A stretch of DNA of 64,000 bases from Agromyces sp. 3263 (GTDB taxonomy: Bacteria; Actinomycetota; Actinomycetes; Actinomycetales; Microbacteriaceae): positions 930,001 to 994,000 of the forward strand of contig NZ_JAVDUV010000001.1 in the NCBI RefSeq assembly GCF_031456545.1. The letters run 5' to 3'. Both the position numbers and the translations under genes were made by a program. Below are positions 42,500 to 52,189 of this stretch, in pieces; position 1 is the stretch's first letter, and every line of letters begins with the position of its first letter. Below the pieces are notes generated by a model. The model ran no database searches and was not told where the DNA came from. It saw only the letters and a program-made list of their open reading frames with translations.

Positions 42500-44160
42500 C
42501 GGGGGTCTCCTGTCGGATCGGTCGTGGTCGGGTCGGATTCGGTCGCCGCCGGGTCGGTGACGGATGCCGCGGGCAGCAGGGATGCGGCGAGCAGCTCGCC
42601 GCCCGCGGCATCCGGAGCCTCTGGATCGTCGCCCGAGCCGTCGGCGATGAGCGCGAGCAGCGCGTCGACGGTGAGCCCGTCGTTCTCGAGGTCGGCGACG
42701 ACGTGCCGGTCGCGCAGCACCACGATGCGGTGGCTGAGGCGCAGCACCTCCTCGAGCTCGGCCGAGATGAACAACACGCTCATGCCGTTCTCGGCCAGGT
42801 TGAAGACGAGCTTCTGGATCTCGGCCTTCGCCCCGATGTCGATGCCGCGGGTGGGCTCGTCGAGGATGAGGAGCCGGGGCGCGATCGCAAGCCAGCGCGC
42901 GAGCAGCACCTTCTGCTGGTTGCCGCCCGAGAGGTTGCGCACGAGCGCATCGGGGTTGGCGGGCCGAATGTTGAGGGCCTGGATGTAGCTCTGCGTGAGC
43001 TCGTCCTGCCGCTTCTTGGGGATGGGCCTGGCCCATCCGCGGTCGGCCTGCAGGGCGAGCACGATGTTGTCGCGCACGGTGAGGTCGCCGACGACCCCCT
43101 CGTCGCGGCGGTTCTCGGACGAGAAGGCGATGCGGTGCGAGAGCGCCTGACGGGGTGTGCGCAACCGTGTGGACTTTCCGCCGATCGACAGTTCGCCCGA
43201 GTCGGCCCGGTCGATGCCGCCGAGGAGGCGCGCGAACTCGGTGCGGCCCGAGCCGAGCAGTCCCGCGAAGCCCACGACCTCGCCCGCCGCGATCGGCAGG
43301 TCGGCCGGATGCATCGCGCCACGGCGCCCCAGCTTGGTCGCCTGCACGAAGGTCGCGGCATCCGACTCGTCGACCGACACCGATCGCGCGCGCTGCTCGA
43401 GGTCGTCGAGCACCGTGAGTTCCTTGCCGATCATCTTCTGCACGAGGTCGATGCGCAGCAGCTCCTCGACGAGGTACTCCCCCACGAGCTTGCCGTTGCG
43501 CAGCACGGTGAGGCGGTCGCAGATCTCGTACACCTGGTCGAGGAAGTGCGACACGAAGAGGATCGCGACGCCCTGCTCCTTGAGCGAGCGGATGACGCGG
43601 AAGAGCTCGGCGACCTCGTCGGCGTCGAGCGACGAGGTGGGCTCGTCGAGGATGAGCACCTTCGCCTGCACGTCGATGGCGCGGGCGATCGCGATGAGCT
43701 GCTGCACCGCGAGCGAGTGGTCGCCGAGGAGCGAGCCCGGATCGAGGTCGAGGTTGAGGCCCGCGAGCAGCTCGGCGGAGCGGCGGCGCATCGCACGCCA
43801 GTCGACCGAGCCGAAGCGCCGCGGCTCACGCCCGAGCATGATGTTCTCGGCCACCGACAGGTTGGGCAGGAGGTTCACCTCCTGGTACACCGTCGAGATT
43901 CCGGATGCCTGCGCCTGGGCGGGCCCGCTGAACGAGACCTGCTCGCCGCCGAGCGTGATGGTGCCGGCATCGATGCCGTACACCCCGGTGAGCGCCTTGA
44001 TGAGGGTGGACTTGCCCGCACCGTTCTCACCCATGAGCGAGTGCACCTCGCCGGGGAACAGGCGGAAGTCGACGCCGTCGAGCGCCTTGACGCCCGGGAA
44101 CGTGATCGAGATGCCGCGCATCTCCACCACTGGGGCGGCGGGATCGGTGGGGTTGGTCAC
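42496..44160 (-). CDS. ytfR: Sugar ABC transporter ATP-binding protein, YtfR type
   Basis: A 554-residue protein with two ATPase domains in tandem. The first has Walker [13 protein letters not shown] and Walker [13 protein letters not shown]. The second has a degenerate Walker A (FAGLLGSGRTEFAR), signature [15 protein letters not shown] and Walker [15 protein letters not shown]. This is the normal state in CUT2 ATPases. GTG 44160 is preferred to ATG 44172 because GGAG lies seven bases upstream of the GTG. A Ser/Thr/Asp-rich C-terminal tail of about 40 residues is unusual. Confidence 0.93.
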   Translation of the reverse strand: MTNPTDPAAPVVEMRGISITFPGVKALDGVDFRLFPGEVHSLMGENGAGKSTLIKALTGVYGIDAGTITLGGEQVSFSGPAQAQASGISTVYQEVNLLPNLSVAENIMLGREPRRFGSVDWRAMRRRSAELLAGLNLDLDPGSLLGDHSLAVQQLIAIARAIDVQAKVLILDEPTSSLDADEVAELFRVIRSLKEQGVAILFVSHFLDQVYEICDRLTVLRNGKLVGEYLVEELLRIDLVQKMIGKELTVLDDLEQRARSVSVDESDAATFVQATKLGRRGAMHPADLPIAAGEVVGFAGLLGSGRTEFARLLGGIDRADSGELSIGGKSTRLRTPRQALSHRIAFSSENRRDEGVVGDLTVRDNIVLALQADRGWARPIPKKRQDELTQSYIQALNIRPANPDALVRNLSGGNQQKVLLARWLAIAPRLLILDEPTRGIDIGAKAEIQKLVFNLAENGMSVLFISAELEEVLRLSHRIVVLRDRHVVADLENDGLTVDALLALIADGSGDDPEAPDAAGGELLAASLLPAASVTDPAATESDPTTTDPTGDPR

Positions 44161-44202
44161 GAGGCGCTCCATCGAGTCTGGTGGTGGGTCGAGCGTAGGG
44201 CA

Positions 44203-44238
44203 CGGCGGGTGCGCGGAAGTCGCTCCCCGCACCCGCCG
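44203..44238 (-). terminator. Intercistronic hairpin 1 between ytfQ and ytfR
   Basis: CGGCGGGTGCG and CGCACCCGCCG (11-base perfect arms, 14-base loop) form a strong stem in the 109 bases between the binding-protein gene and the ATPase gene. It is probably a partial terminator or mRNA-stabilising hairpin raising binding-protein yield. Confidence 0.5.
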
Positions 44239-44248
44239 GCCCGATCGG

Positions 44249-44276
44249 TCGACGGATGCCTCGCGGCATCCGTCGA
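44249..44276 (-). terminator. Intercistronic hairpin 2 between ytfQ and ytfR
   Basis: TCGACGGATGC and GCATCCGTCGA arms (11 bases) with a six-base loop, just after the ytfQ stop. It is built from two inverted copies of the abundant GGATGC motif. Confidence 0.5.
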
Positions 44277-44281
44277 TCGGA

Positions 44282-45268
44282 TCAGTACTGCCGGTCGGGC
44301 AGGGCCTCGATGGCCTGCTCCTGGTCGAACGTCGTCTCCTCGGTGATGATGCGCTGCTCGACCTCGCCACCGTCGTTGAGGGTCTTGATGATGTCGACGA
44401 GCTGCTTGCCGAGGAGCGGCGAGCACTCCACGATGAAGTTGATCTTGCCGTCGGCGAGGGCCTGCATGCCGTCGTGCACCGCGTCGACCGTGACGATCTT
44501 GATGTCCTCGCCGGGAACCAGGCCCGCCGCTTCGATCGCCTCGATGGCGCCGAGGCCCATGTCGTCGTTGTGCGCGTAGACCAGGTCGATGTCGGGGTTC
44601 GACTTCAGCATCGCCTCCATGACCTGCTTGCCGCCGGCACGCGTGAAGTCACCGGTCTGGCTGGCGACGACCTCGAGGTTCGGGTTCTGGCGGATCGTGT
44701 CGGCGAAGCCCTCGGCCCGGTCGATCGCCGGAGCGGCGCCCGTCGTGCCCTCGAGCTGGACGATGTTGACCTTCTCCGTCGAGTCCTTGTACTGGTCGAG
44801 CACCCAGAGGCCGGCCTTCTTGCCCTCTTCGATGAAGTCCGAGCCGAGGAACGACTTGTACAACGACGTGTCCTTGCTGTCGACCGCACGGTCGGTGAGC
44901 ACGACGGGGATGCCCGCGGCCTTGGCCTCGTTGAGCACCGCATCCCACCCGGTCTCGACGACGGGCGAGAAGGCGATGTAGTCGACGCCCTGCTGGATGT
45001 AGGAGCGGATCGCTTTGATCTGGTTCTCCTGCTTCTGCTGCGCGTCGGAGAACTTGAGCTCGATGCCCGCGTCCTCGAAGGCCGCCTGGATGTCCTTGGT
45101 GTTGGCGGTGCGCCAACCCGACTCCGCGCCGACCTGGGCGAAGCCGACGACGAGTTCGTCGAGCGCCTTCGGGCCCTCGCTCGCGCCGCCGCTCCCGCCG
45201 GTTCCCGCGCAGGCGGAGAGGGCGAGGAGCATCGCGCCGGCTGCGGCGATTCCGATGAGCTTCTTCAT
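44282..45268 (-). CDS. ytfQ: Sugar ABC transporter substrate-binding lipoprotein, YtfQ type
   Basis: A 328-residue lipoprotein. The signal peptide MKKLIGIAAAGAMLLALSAC ends in the lipobox LSAC, with Cys20 as the lipidated residue. The mature part is a CUT2 binding protein (VGFAQVGAESGWRTANTKDIQ, YIAFSPVVETGWDAVLNEAKAAGIPVVLTDRAVD, YAHNDDMGLGAIEAI), the YtfQ pattern. Start ATG 45268 has AAGGAGG. The promoter 100 bases upstream carries LacI-type operators, so uptake is probably induced by its own sugar. Confidence 0.93.
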   Translation of the reverse strand: MKKLIGIAAAGAMLLALSACAGTGGSGGASEGPKALDELVVGFAQVGAESGWRTANTKDIQAAFEDAGIELKFSDAQQKQENQIKAIRSYIQQGVDYIAFSPVVETGWDAVLNEAKAAGIPVVLTDRAVDSKDTSLYKSFLGSDFIEEGKKAGLWVLDQYKDSTEKVNIVQLEGTTGAAPAIDRAEGFADTIRQNPNLEVVASQTGDFTRAGGKQVMEAMLKSNPDIDLVYAHNDDMGLGAIEAIEAAGLVPGEDIKIVTVDAVHDGMQALADGKINFIVECSPLLGKQLVDIIKTLNDGGEVEQRIITEETTFDQEQAIEALPDRQY

Positions 45269-45365
45269 CAGTGTGAACCTCCTTGTTCAGTGGTGCCGGC
45301 GGAGTGATCGGTGATGCTGCGTCCCTGGTGCGCCGGACGGTCAGTTCATCCTGACCGCAATCGCG

Positions 45366-45395
45366 ATGTTAGCGCTCACTTGTTAGCGCTCACAA
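45366..45395 (-). promoter_or_regulatory. ytfQRT-yjfF promoter with twin LacI operators
   Basis: On the minus strand TTGTGA (45395-45390) and TAACAT (45371-45366) are 18 bases apart. Two direct copies of TTAGCGCTCA (45369-45378 and 45383-45392, plus-strand reading), offset by 14 bases, cover the spacer and the edges of both hexamers. The AGCGCT core is palindromic as expected for LacI-family sites. Confidence 0.7.
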
Positions 45396-45529
45396 GTGCG
45401 AGTTCGATAACGGATGCATCACGGTCGACGGATGCCGCTTTCCGCCCCTCCTCCCGCCCGGCCGCTCGCATCGCCGAGGCCCGGCGCTCCGGCGGCGTCA
45501 CCGGCACGCGCGTGGTCCGGCTGCGAATG

Positions 45530-45539
45530 TGAGCGCTCA
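45530..45539. promoter_or_regulatory. Distal LacI operator-like site
   Basis: TGAGCGCTCA is a perfect palindrome sharing AGCGCT with the proximal sites and lying about 150 bases further upstream. It could be an auxiliary operator for DNA looping; no gene starts close by. Confidence 0.45.
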
Positions 45540-45881
45540 TTCGGGCACGCCGCTCTGCTCCTGCGCGCCTCGCCGAGCCCTTCCGACCGGAATCCCGTTC
45601 TCGCATCGGAAGCCCCGGCGCTCGGGATTCCGCCGCCCGAACGGGATTCCGGCGGGCATCCGCCGCGGCATCCGGCTCGCCCGACGTGTGCTCGTGGGCG
45701 GCGGCTCAGGCGAACGGCCCGCGCTCAGGATGAAACGCGCCGTTCGCGCCTGAATCGCGCACGCATGCCTGAATCGGGGCGATGGCGCGCGCTCGCTCCT
45801 CGACTCGGCGGGACGACGAGGCCACCGGCGCCAGTGCGCGGCGCGGGCGGACGGCGGGCGGGCGGACGCGAGCGCGCGGGG

Positions 45882-46457
45882 CTACGCCTTGGGCGCCTTC
45901 GCTGCCGCCTTCGCCGCCTGCTTCGTCGCGCGCACCTTGGCGAGCGACTCGGGGTCGGTGATGTCGGCGACCGAGGCGAAGCATCCGTCCTCGCCGTAGT
46001 GGCCGACGGCCTCGCGCCAGCCGGATGCCTCGAGCCCGAGCTGCTTGCCGAGCAGCGCCAGGAAGATCCGCGCCTTCTGCTCGCCGAAGCCGGGGAGGGC
46101 CTTGAGTCGCTTCAGCACCTCGGCACCGTCGGGGTCGCCCTGCGTCCAGATGGCCGCCGCGTCGCCACCCCAGTCGTCGACGACCGCCTGCGCCAACGAC
46201 TGCACCCGCCCCGCCATCGACCCCGGGTAGCGATGCACGGCGGGCGTCTGCTTGAACAGCTCGGCGAACCGCTCGGGGTCGTAGCCGGCCACCGCCTGCG
46301 GCTCGATCGAGCCGGTGCGCTCCTTGATCTTCAGCGGCCCGGCGAAGGCCGTCTCCATCGCGACCTGCTGGTCGAGCAGCATGCCCGTGAGCAGCGCGAA
46401 CGCGTCGGTGCTGAGCAGTTCGTCGGCGGCGGCGTCTCCGGTGATGTGCAGTGCCAT
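45882..46457 (-). CDS. HhH-GPD-type base excision DNA repair protein (TIGR03252-like)
   Basis: A 191-residue actinobacterial HhH-GPD family protein. The helix-hairpin-helix is LKRLKALPGFGEQKARIFLALLGKQLG; the N-terminal ALLTGMLLDQQVAMETAFAGP resembles the DNA glycosylase entry helix. The usual catalytic Lys/Asp of glycosylases is not obvious, as in other members of this uncharacterised group. A Lys/Ala-rich tail (TKQAAKAAAKAPKA) ends the protein. ATG 46457 is chosen over 46466 since GGAAGG is nine bases upstream of it. Confidence 0.85.
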   Translation of the reverse strand: MALHITGDAAADELLSTDAFALLTGMLLDQQVAMETAFAGPLKIKERTGSIEPQAVAGYDPERFAELFKQTPAVHRYPGSMAGRVQSLAQAVVDDWGGDAAAIWTQGDPDGAEVLKRLKALPGFGEQKARIFLALLGKQLGLEASGWREAVGHYGEDGCFASVADITDPESLAKVRATKQAAKAAAKAPKA

Positions 46458-46628
46458 GTGCTCCATCCTTCCACCGGGGTCCACGGCGTCACCAGGGCGA
46501 GCGGATGCCGCGGCGCAGGCACGCGGCATACGTCACCGCATGCGGACAGGAACTGACCGCATCGTTGGCCAGACTGGGCGCAGGCGATTCGATGGAACGG
46601 ATCGCGCAACCGACCGAGGAGCCACCCC

Positions 46629-47027
46629 ATGGACTGGAAGATCGAACTCATCCACGTGCCCGTCAGCGACGTCGACCGGGCGAAGGACTTCTACGTGAAC
46701 AAGCTCGGCTTCAACGCCGACCACGACCAGCGCGTCAGCGACGACCTGCGGTTCGTGCAGCTGACCCCGCCCGGGTCGGCGTGCTCGATCGCGATCGGCG
46801 AGGGGCTCGGCGCCACGCTCGAGCCCGGCTCGCTCGACGTCATCCAGGTCGTCATCGACGACGCCGACGCGGTGCTCGCCGACCTGCGTGCCAAGGGCGT
46901 CGAGGCCGAGGGCGTCGACGAGCAGGCGTGGGGGCGCTTCATCACCTTGAAGGATCCCGACGGCAACCGCTGGACCCTGCAGCAGCTGCCCGCCTGGTCG
47001 GCGGGCGCGGGCTCCGGCGCGAGCTAG
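46629..47027 (+). CDS. VOC-family protein
   Basis: A 132-residue glyoxalase/bleomycin-resistance-fold protein. Candidate metal ligands are His in IELIHVPVSDVDRAKDFY and Glu or Gln near the end (DPDGNRWTLQQL). The pattern DxDRAKDFYVNKLGF is common to this group. ATG 46629 follows CGAGGAGCCACCCC. Its stop shares a CTAG with the stop of the convergent LacI-2 gene. Confidence 0.9.
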   Translation: MDWKIELIHVPVSDVDRAKDFYVNKLGFNADHDQRVSDDLRFVQLTPPGSACSIAIGEGLGATLEPGSLDVIQVVIDDADAVLADLRAKGVEAEGVDEQAWGRFITLKDPDGNRWTLQQLPAWSAGAGSGAS

Positions 47028-48091
47028 CCCGCCGGTGCCGACGTGCTCGCCCGCACCAGCACCTCGGGCACCCGCGCGGTGCGGTCGGGGGCGTCGGGCT
47101 CGTCGCGGAGCACGTCGAGCACCGTCGCCATGATGTCGTGGCCGAGCGCCTCGAAGTCCTGGCGCACGGTGGTGAGGGCCGGCGTGAAGAACGCCGCCTC
47201 GGGGATGTCGTCGAAGCCGATCACGCTGAGGTCGTCGGGAACGCGGACGCCCGACTCGAAGCACGCGTGCAGCACCCCGAGCGACATCTGGTCGTTCGCC
47301 ACGAACACGGCCGTCGCGACGCCCTCGGCGAGGATGGCGCGGGCCGCCGCGTCACCGGATGCCGCGAGCCAGTCTCCGACGATGGGCGCGTGCACCTCGA
47401 GCCCGTGGGCGCGCATCGCGTCCGTCCACCCGCGGCGGCGCTCCGAGGCATCCATCGAGTCGGCCGGGCCGGCGACGTGTCGGATCTCGCGGTGCCCGAG
47501 GGCGATGAGGTGCTCGGTCGCGAGTCGGGCGCCGGCGTACTGGTCCATGGACACGCGATGCAGCCCGGGCGTCGGCTCGGAGGCCACCACGACGAGCGGC
47601 ACGCCCGCGTCGATGCCCGTGAGCACGCCGACGCCCTCCCGCTCCCCCGAGATCAGCACGATCGCCTCGACGCGCTGCAGCGCGAGCCGGTGCACCGCCT
47701 GGCGGAGCACCTCGGCGTCGAGCGAGCGCATGCTCGCCTGGGTCACCGTGTAGCCGGCCTCGTGCGCGGCCTCGTTGAAGCCGAGCGCGGCGTTCGACGG
47801 CCCGTAGTCGGGCCGTCCCGCCTGGATCAGCCCGATCGACCCTGAGCGCCGCTTCGCCATCGCGCGGGCGGCCGGCGACGGCGTGTACGACAGCTCGGCG
47901 ATGGCCTGCTCGACGCGGAGCTTCGTCGACGCGGCGACGCCGGTGAGGTCGTTGAGCACCCGCGAGACCGTCTGGTGCGAGACTCCGGCGCGCCGGGCGA
48001 CGTCGAACATCGTCGGCACGCCCGCTGCTCCGGATGCCGCGGCCGGCTCAGCCGCCGAGACCGGCCGGCCCGCGGCATCCGCTTGGCTCAT
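47024..48091 (-). CDS. LacI-family transcriptional regulator (LacI-2), probable arabinose repressor
   Basis: A 355-residue LacI protein with helix-turn-helix TMFDVARRAGVSHQTVSRVLND after a 30-residue Ala-rich head, and core motifs PDYGPSNAALGFNEAAHEAG and VIGFDDIPEAAFFTPALTTVRQDF. It is very like LacI-1, including an identical recognition helix. It is encoded 65 bases downstream of araA and so is probably part of the ara transcription unit. Palindromes TTAGCGCTAA at the ara promoter are its likely targets. Confidence 0.9.
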   Translation of the reverse strand: MSQADAAGRPVSAAEPAAASGAAGVPTMFDVARRAGVSHQTVSRVLNDLTGVAASTKLRVEQAIAELSYTPSPAARAMAKRRSGSIGLIQAGRPDYGPSNAALGFNEAAHEAGYTVTQASMRSLDAEVLRQAVHRLALQRVEAIVLISGEREGVGVLTGIDAGVPLVVVASEPTPGLHRVSMDQYAGARLATEHLIALGHREIRHVAGPADSMDASERRRGWTDAMRAHGLEVHAPIVGDWLAASGDAAARAILAEGVATAVFVANDQMSLGVLHACFESGVRVPDDLSVIGFDDIPEAAFFTPALTTVRQDFEALGHDIMATVLDVLRDEPDAPDRTARVPEVLVRASTSAPAG

Positions 48092-48156
48092 GTCGACCTC
48101 ACGACCCTCGCCGCGTGCGTCGCCCACGCCGCCCGCACTGCCCTCGCCGCCCTCGC

Positions 48157-49680
48157 TCAGAGCCCCTGCGCCAGCCGGTAGTAGGCCTGGTTCCAGCGCA
48201 CCTCGCGCTGGAAACCGGGCAGGGTGGTGTCCTCGTCGATGACGAGCAGCTCGGCCTTGGCCATCTCGGCGAAGTCGCGGAACACCTCGACGCCCACGGC
48301 CGTCGACATGACGGTGTGGTGGGCGGCGCCGGCGGTGAGCCAGGCGGCGGCGCTCGTCTGGAAGTCGGGGGCGGGCTTCCACACCGCGCGCCCGACCGGG
48401 AGCTTGGGCAACGGATGCCGCAGCTCGACGTTCTCGACGACGTTCGCCGTGAGGCGGAAGCGGTCGCGCATGTCGCTCATCGCGACGACGACGGCGGGGC
48501 CGGGGTCGGCGGTGAAGACGAGCCGCACGGGGTCCTCCTTGCCGCCGATGCCGAGGGGGTGGATCTCGAGCGTCGGCTTCGCGGACGTGAGCGACGGCGA
48601 CACCTCGAGCATGTGCGCGCCGAGGATGAGCTCGTCGCCGGGCGTCAGGTCATAGGTGTAGTCCTCCATGAGGCTCGCACCGCCCGGCAGGCCGGCGCCC
48701 ATGACGTTCGCGACGCGCACGAGGATCGCGGTCTTCCAGTCGCCCTCGGCGCCGAAGCCGTAGCCCTCGGCCATGAGTCGCTGCACCGCGAGGCCCGGCA
48801 GCTGCTTCAGCGCACCGAGGTCCTCGAAGCTCGTGGTGAACGCGCCGAAGCCGCCCTCCTCGAGAAACGAGCGCAGGCCCAGCTCGATCGCCGCGCCGTC
48901 GCGCAGCGACTGGTGCCGCTCGCCGCCCTTCCGCAGCTCCGGCACGACCTCGTAGAGGTCCTCGTACTCGGCGACCAGCAGGTCGACCTCGGCGTCGGAT
49001 GCCGCGGCCACCGCCTCGGCGAGCTCGTTCACGCCCCAGGTGTTGACCTGCACCCCGAAGCGCAGCTCGGCCTCGGTCTTGTCGCCCTCGGTCACGGCGA
49101 CGTAGCGCATGTTGTCGCCGAAGCGGGCGAGCTTCAGGCTGCGGGATGCCGCGAGGCCGGCGGCCGCGCGCTGCCACGTGCCGAGCTCACGCTGCACGCG
49201 CGGGTCGCTCGCGTGGCCGACGATGGTCTTGCGCGGCACCCCGAGCCGGGTCTGGATGTAGCCGAACTCGCGGTCGCCGTGCGCGGCCTGGTTGAGGTTC
49301 ATGAAGTCGAAGTCGATGTCGCCCCAGGGCAGCTCGACGTTCGCCTGCGTGTGCAGGTGGGCGAGCGGCTTCTGCAGGGCGTCGAGCCCGGCGATCCACA
49401 TCTTGGCGGGGCTGAATGTGTGCATCCACGCGACGAGCCCGATGACGTTCTCGGCGGCGTTCGCCTCGAGGGCGACGCGCTTGATCGCGTCGGAGTCGGT
49501 GAGCACCGGCATCCACACGACCTTCACCGGTACGTCGGATGCCGCGTCGAGCGTCTCCGCGACCTGGCGCGACTGGTCGGCGACCTGCTTGAGCGTCTCG
49601 GGACCGTACAGGTGCTGGCTGCCGGTGAGGAACCAGACCTCGTACTGGTCGAGGTTCGTCTGGAGGGGCGTGCGGGTCAT
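48157..49680 (-). CDS. araA: L-arabinose isomerase
   Basis: A 507-residue isomerase converting L-arabinose to L-ribulose (E. coli AraA 500 residues). Landmarks are the N-terminal [21 protein letters not shown], the [15 protein letters not shown] segment, and metal-site regions [26 protein letters not shown] and [11 protein letters not shown]. Start ATG 49680 has GAGGAGACCC. Third gene of the araD-araB-araA unit. The 128-base gap after araB is a low-complexity C/A-rich stretch on the mRNA, unlike the four-base overlap between araD and araB. Confidence 0.97.
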   Translation of the reverse strand: MTRTPLQTNLDQYEVWFLTGSQHLYGPETLKQVADQSRQVAETLDAASDVPVKVVWMPVLTDSDAIKRVALEANAAENVIGLVAWMHTFSPAKMWIAGLDALQKPLAHLHTQANVELPWGDIDFDFMNLNQAAHGDREFGYIQTRLGVPRKTIVGHASDPRVQRELGTWQRAAAGLAASRSLKLARFGDNMRYVAVTEGDKTEAELRFGVQVNTWGVNELAEAVAAASDAEVDLLVAEYEDLYEVVPELRKGGERHQSLRDGAAIELGLRSFLEEGGFGAFTTSFEDLGALKQLPGLAVQRLMAEGYGFGAEGDWKTAILVRVANVMGAGLPGGASLMEDYTYDLTPGDELILGAHMLEVSPSLTSAKPTLEIHPLGIGGKEDPVRLVFTADPGPAVVVAMSDMRDRFRLTANVVENVELRHPLPKLPVGRAVWKPAPDFQTSAAAWLTAGAAHHTVMSTAVGVEVFRDFAEMAKAELLVIDEDTTLPGFQREVRWNQAYYRLAQGL

Positions 49681-49808
49681 GTGGGTCTCCTCGTGGTGCG
49701 ATGTTCGGTGCGTCGGGGGGGTGCTTGGTGCGGTGTGAGAGCGGTGTGGCTGTGGGTGGGGTGTGGGTGGGGTGCGCGTGCGGCGCGACCGGGGCGCGGC
49801 CGCTGCGG

Positions 49809-51437
49809 TCAGAGGGCGTCGACGGCGGCCGACTCGACGGCCAGCCCGGCCCGGTAGCGATCGAGGTACGCAGAGAAGCCGGCGACGTCGTCGGCCGCGG
49901 GCTCGACGGTGTCGATCGCGGCATCCGCGAAGACGCGTTCGCCGAGGTAGGTGCCGAGGTCGACCTCGTCGGCGGCCGACAGGTAGGACGCCAGCACGGC
50001 GATGCCCCACGCGCCCCCCTCGGACGCCGTCTCGCCGACCGCGACGGGCGCGTCGAGTGCGCCCGCGAGGAAGCGCTGGGCGACGCCCGCGGTGCGGAAG
50101 ATGCCGCCGTGCGCGAACATCCGGTCGATCTCGACCCCCTCTCCGGCGAGCACCCGCATGCCGAGCGCGAGGGTGCCGTACACGCCGTAGAGCTGCGCGC
50201 GCATGAAGTTGCCGAGGTTGAACCGGCTGTCGGGCGTGCGCACGAACAGCGGCCGGCCCTCGGTGAGCCCCGCGATCGGCTCCCCCGCGAGGTGGTTGTA
50301 GGCGAGCAGGCCGCCGGCGTCGGCGTCGCCGTCGAGCGCCTCGCGGAAGAGGGCCTCGAACACGGCATCCGGCTCGACGGGGGTTCCGGATGCCGCGGCG
50401 AACCGGCCGAACACGCCCGCCCAGGCGGCGAGCTCGCTCGCGCCGTTGTTGCAGTGCACCATCGCCACGGGGTCGCCCGCGGGCGTCGTGACGAGGTCGA
50501 GCTCGTGGTGCGCGTGCGCGAGCGGGCGCTCGAGCACGACCATCGCGAAGATGCTCGTGCCCGCGCTGACATTGCCCGTCCTCGGGGCGACGGAGTTCGT
50601 CGCCACCATGCCGGTGCCGGCGTCACCCTCGGGCGGGCAGAGCGGCGCACCGGGTTGGAGGCCTCCCGTCGGGTCGAGCAGGGCGGCGCCCTCGGCCGTC
50701 AGGTCGCCCGCGGGCCGGCCCGCCGGAAGCACCTCCGGGAGGAGCTCGGCGAGGTGCAGGCCCGGGGCGCGGTCCGCCACGAGGCCGTCGAACACCTCGA
50801 GCAGCCGTGCGTCGTAGTCGTGGGTCGCGGCATCGATCGGGAACATGCCCGAGGCGTCGCCCACGCCGATGGCCTTGCGGCCCGTGAGGCGCCAGTGCAC
50901 ATAGCCCGCGAGCGTCGTGACGAAGTCGATCTGCGGCACGTGCGGCTCGTCATCGAGCACCGCCTGGTAGAGGTGCGCGATCGACCAGCGGAGCGGGATG
51001 TTCAGGCCGAACCGCCCGCTGAGCTCGGCGGCGGCCGGGCCCGTCGACGTGTTGCGCCAGGTGCGGAACGGCACGAGCAGCTCGTCGCTCGCGTCGAACG
51101 CGAGGTAGCCGTGCATCATGGCCGAGACGCCGATGGCGCCGAACGTCTGCGGCTGCACGTCGTAGCGGCGTCGCGCGTCGGCGACGAGGTCGGCGTAGGC
51201 CGCCTGGAGCCCCGACCAGACATCCGCGAGCGAGTAGGTCCACACCCGGTCCTCGAAGCGGTTCTCCCACTCGTGGCTCCCCACGGCGAGCACCTCCGTG
51301 GGGTCCTCGCCGACCAGGCACGCCTTGATGCGCGTGGAGCCGAGCTCGATGCCGAGCGAGGTGCGTCCCTCGAGGATGGCTGCGCGGCTGCGCTCGGCGG
51401 CGGTGCCCGCAGCCTGCGGGTTCGTGGAGTCGGTCAT
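49809..51437 (-). CDS. araB: Ribulokinase (FGGY family)
   Basis: A 542-residue FGGY carbohydrate kinase, predicted to phosphorylate L-ribulose to L-ribulose 5-phosphate. Evidence includes the N-terminal phosphate loop [17 protein letters not shown], the DASGMFPID substrate segment and the ATP-side [14 protein letters not shown]. It belongs to the shorter actinobacterial/Bacteroidetes-like ribulokinase branch rather than E. coli AraB proper. Its start overlaps the araD stop by four bases (ATGA). Confidence 0.9.
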   Translation of the reverse strand: MTDSTNPQAAGTAAERSRAAILEGRTSLGIELGSTRIKACLVGEDPTEVLAVGSHEWENRFEDRVWTYSLADVWSGLQAAYADLVADARRRYDVQPQTFGAIGVSAMMHGYLAFDASDELLVPFRTWRNTSTGPAAAELSGRFGLNIPLRWSIAHLYQAVLDDEPHVPQIDFVTTLAGYVHWRLTGRKAIGVGDASGMFPIDAATHDYDARLLEVFDGLVADRAPGLHLAELLPEVLPAGRPAGDLTAEGAALLDPTGGLQPGAPLCPPEGDAGTGMVATNSVAPRTGNVSAGTSIFAMVVLERPLAHAHHELDLVTTPAGDPVAMVHCNNGASELAAWAGVFGRFAAASGTPVEPDAVFEALFREALDGDADAGGLLAYNHLAGEPIAGLTEGRPLFVRTPDSRFNLGNFMRAQLYGVYGTLALGMRVLAGEGVEIDRMFAHGGIFRTAGVAQRFLAGALDAPVAVGETASEGGAWGIAVLASYLSAADEVDLGTYLGERVFADAAIDTVEPAADDVAGFSAYLDRYRAGLAVESAAVDAL

Positions 51438-52189
51438 CGGGCTGCGTCCTCACTCGGTGCGGTGTCGTCGTCGCGGCGGGCGTCGGACGCCTGGCCGTAC
51501 ACGTTCTGGTAGCGGTCGTAGAGCCGGTCGATCGCGTCCTGCGGGATCGGGATGAGCGGGCCGGCTTCGCGGGCGAAGTGCACGGTGCGCGCGACATCCT
51601 CGACCATGACGGCCGCCTTCACCGCGTCCTTCGCGTCGGTGCCGATCGTGAAGGGTCCGTGGTTCTGCATGAGCACCGCACGGGAGCGGTGGCCGGTGAG
51701 GGTCTCGACGATGCCGCGCCCGATCGAATCGTCGCCGATGATCGCGAACGGACCAACGGGGATCGGCCCGCCGAACTCGTCGGCCATGGCCGTGATCACG
51801 CACGGGATCTCCTCGCCGCGAGCGGCCCACGCGACCGCGAACGTCGAGTGCGTGTGCACGACGCCGCCGACCTCGGGCATGTTGCGGTACACGTAGGCGT
51901 GCGCCGCGGTGTCGCTCGACGGGCTGCGATCGGAACCGGGCGTGCCGGGGACCACGTTCCCGTCGAGGTCGCAGAGGATCACGTTCTCGGGCGCGAGGTC
52001 GTCGTACGACACCCCCGAGGGCTTGATCACGAAGAGGTCGGCGCCGGGCACCCGGCCCGAGACGTTGCCACCCGTCCAGACGACGAGGCCGTAGCGGGTG
52101 AGCTCGCCGTGCAGCCGGGCGACGTCGTCGCGCACCTGCGAGATCGCCGCGTCGACGTCAGGCGCGAACCCGGATGCCGCGGCGGTCAC
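51434..52189 (-). CDS. araD: L-ribulose-5-phosphate 4-epimerase
   Basis: A 251-residue class II aldolase-fold epimerase converting L-ribulose 5-phosphate to D-xylulose 5-phosphate. The zinc ligands lie in GGVVHTHSTFAVAWA (HxH) and the later LMQNHGPFTIG, with phosphate contacts in TGGNVSGRVPG and SPSSDTAAHAYVY. GTG 52189 has no ribosome site of its own; it overlaps the stop of a 14-codon leader ORF in GTGA. First gene of the ara operon. A close paralogue lies at 56865-57662. Confidence 0.95.
   Translation of the reverse strand: MTAAASGFAPDVDAAISQVRDDVARLHGELTRYGLVVWTGGNVSGRVPGADLFVIKPSGVSYDDLAPENVILCDLDGNVVPGTPGSDRSPSSDTAAHAYVYRNMPEVGGVVHTHSTFAVAWAARGEEIPCVITAMADEFGGPIPVGPFAIIGDDSIGRGIVETLTGHRSRAVLMQNHGPFTIGTDAKDAVKAAVMVEDVARTVHFAREAGPLIPIPQDAIDRLYDRYQNVYGQASDARRDDDTAPSEDAAR

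Larger units (their letters stand above)
45269..45881. other. Intergenic region upstream of ytfQ
   Basis: A 613-base stretch between ytfQ and the HhH-GPD gene, both on the minus strand. It contains the ytfQ promoter and operators, a distal operator-like palindrome at 45530, and an inverted repeat with perfect 14-base arms (CCGGAATCCCGTTC at 45587-45600, its complement at 45639-45652). I see no convincing gene in either strand; open frames here are low-complexity Pro/Arg/Ala-rich. Confidence 0.5.

Noticed and set aside
45414..46556. Plus-strand open frame of 380 codons across the gene-free region and the HhH gene
   Set aside because: Its first half is Pro/Arg/Ser low complexity and its second half is the shadow of the HhH-GPD gene.
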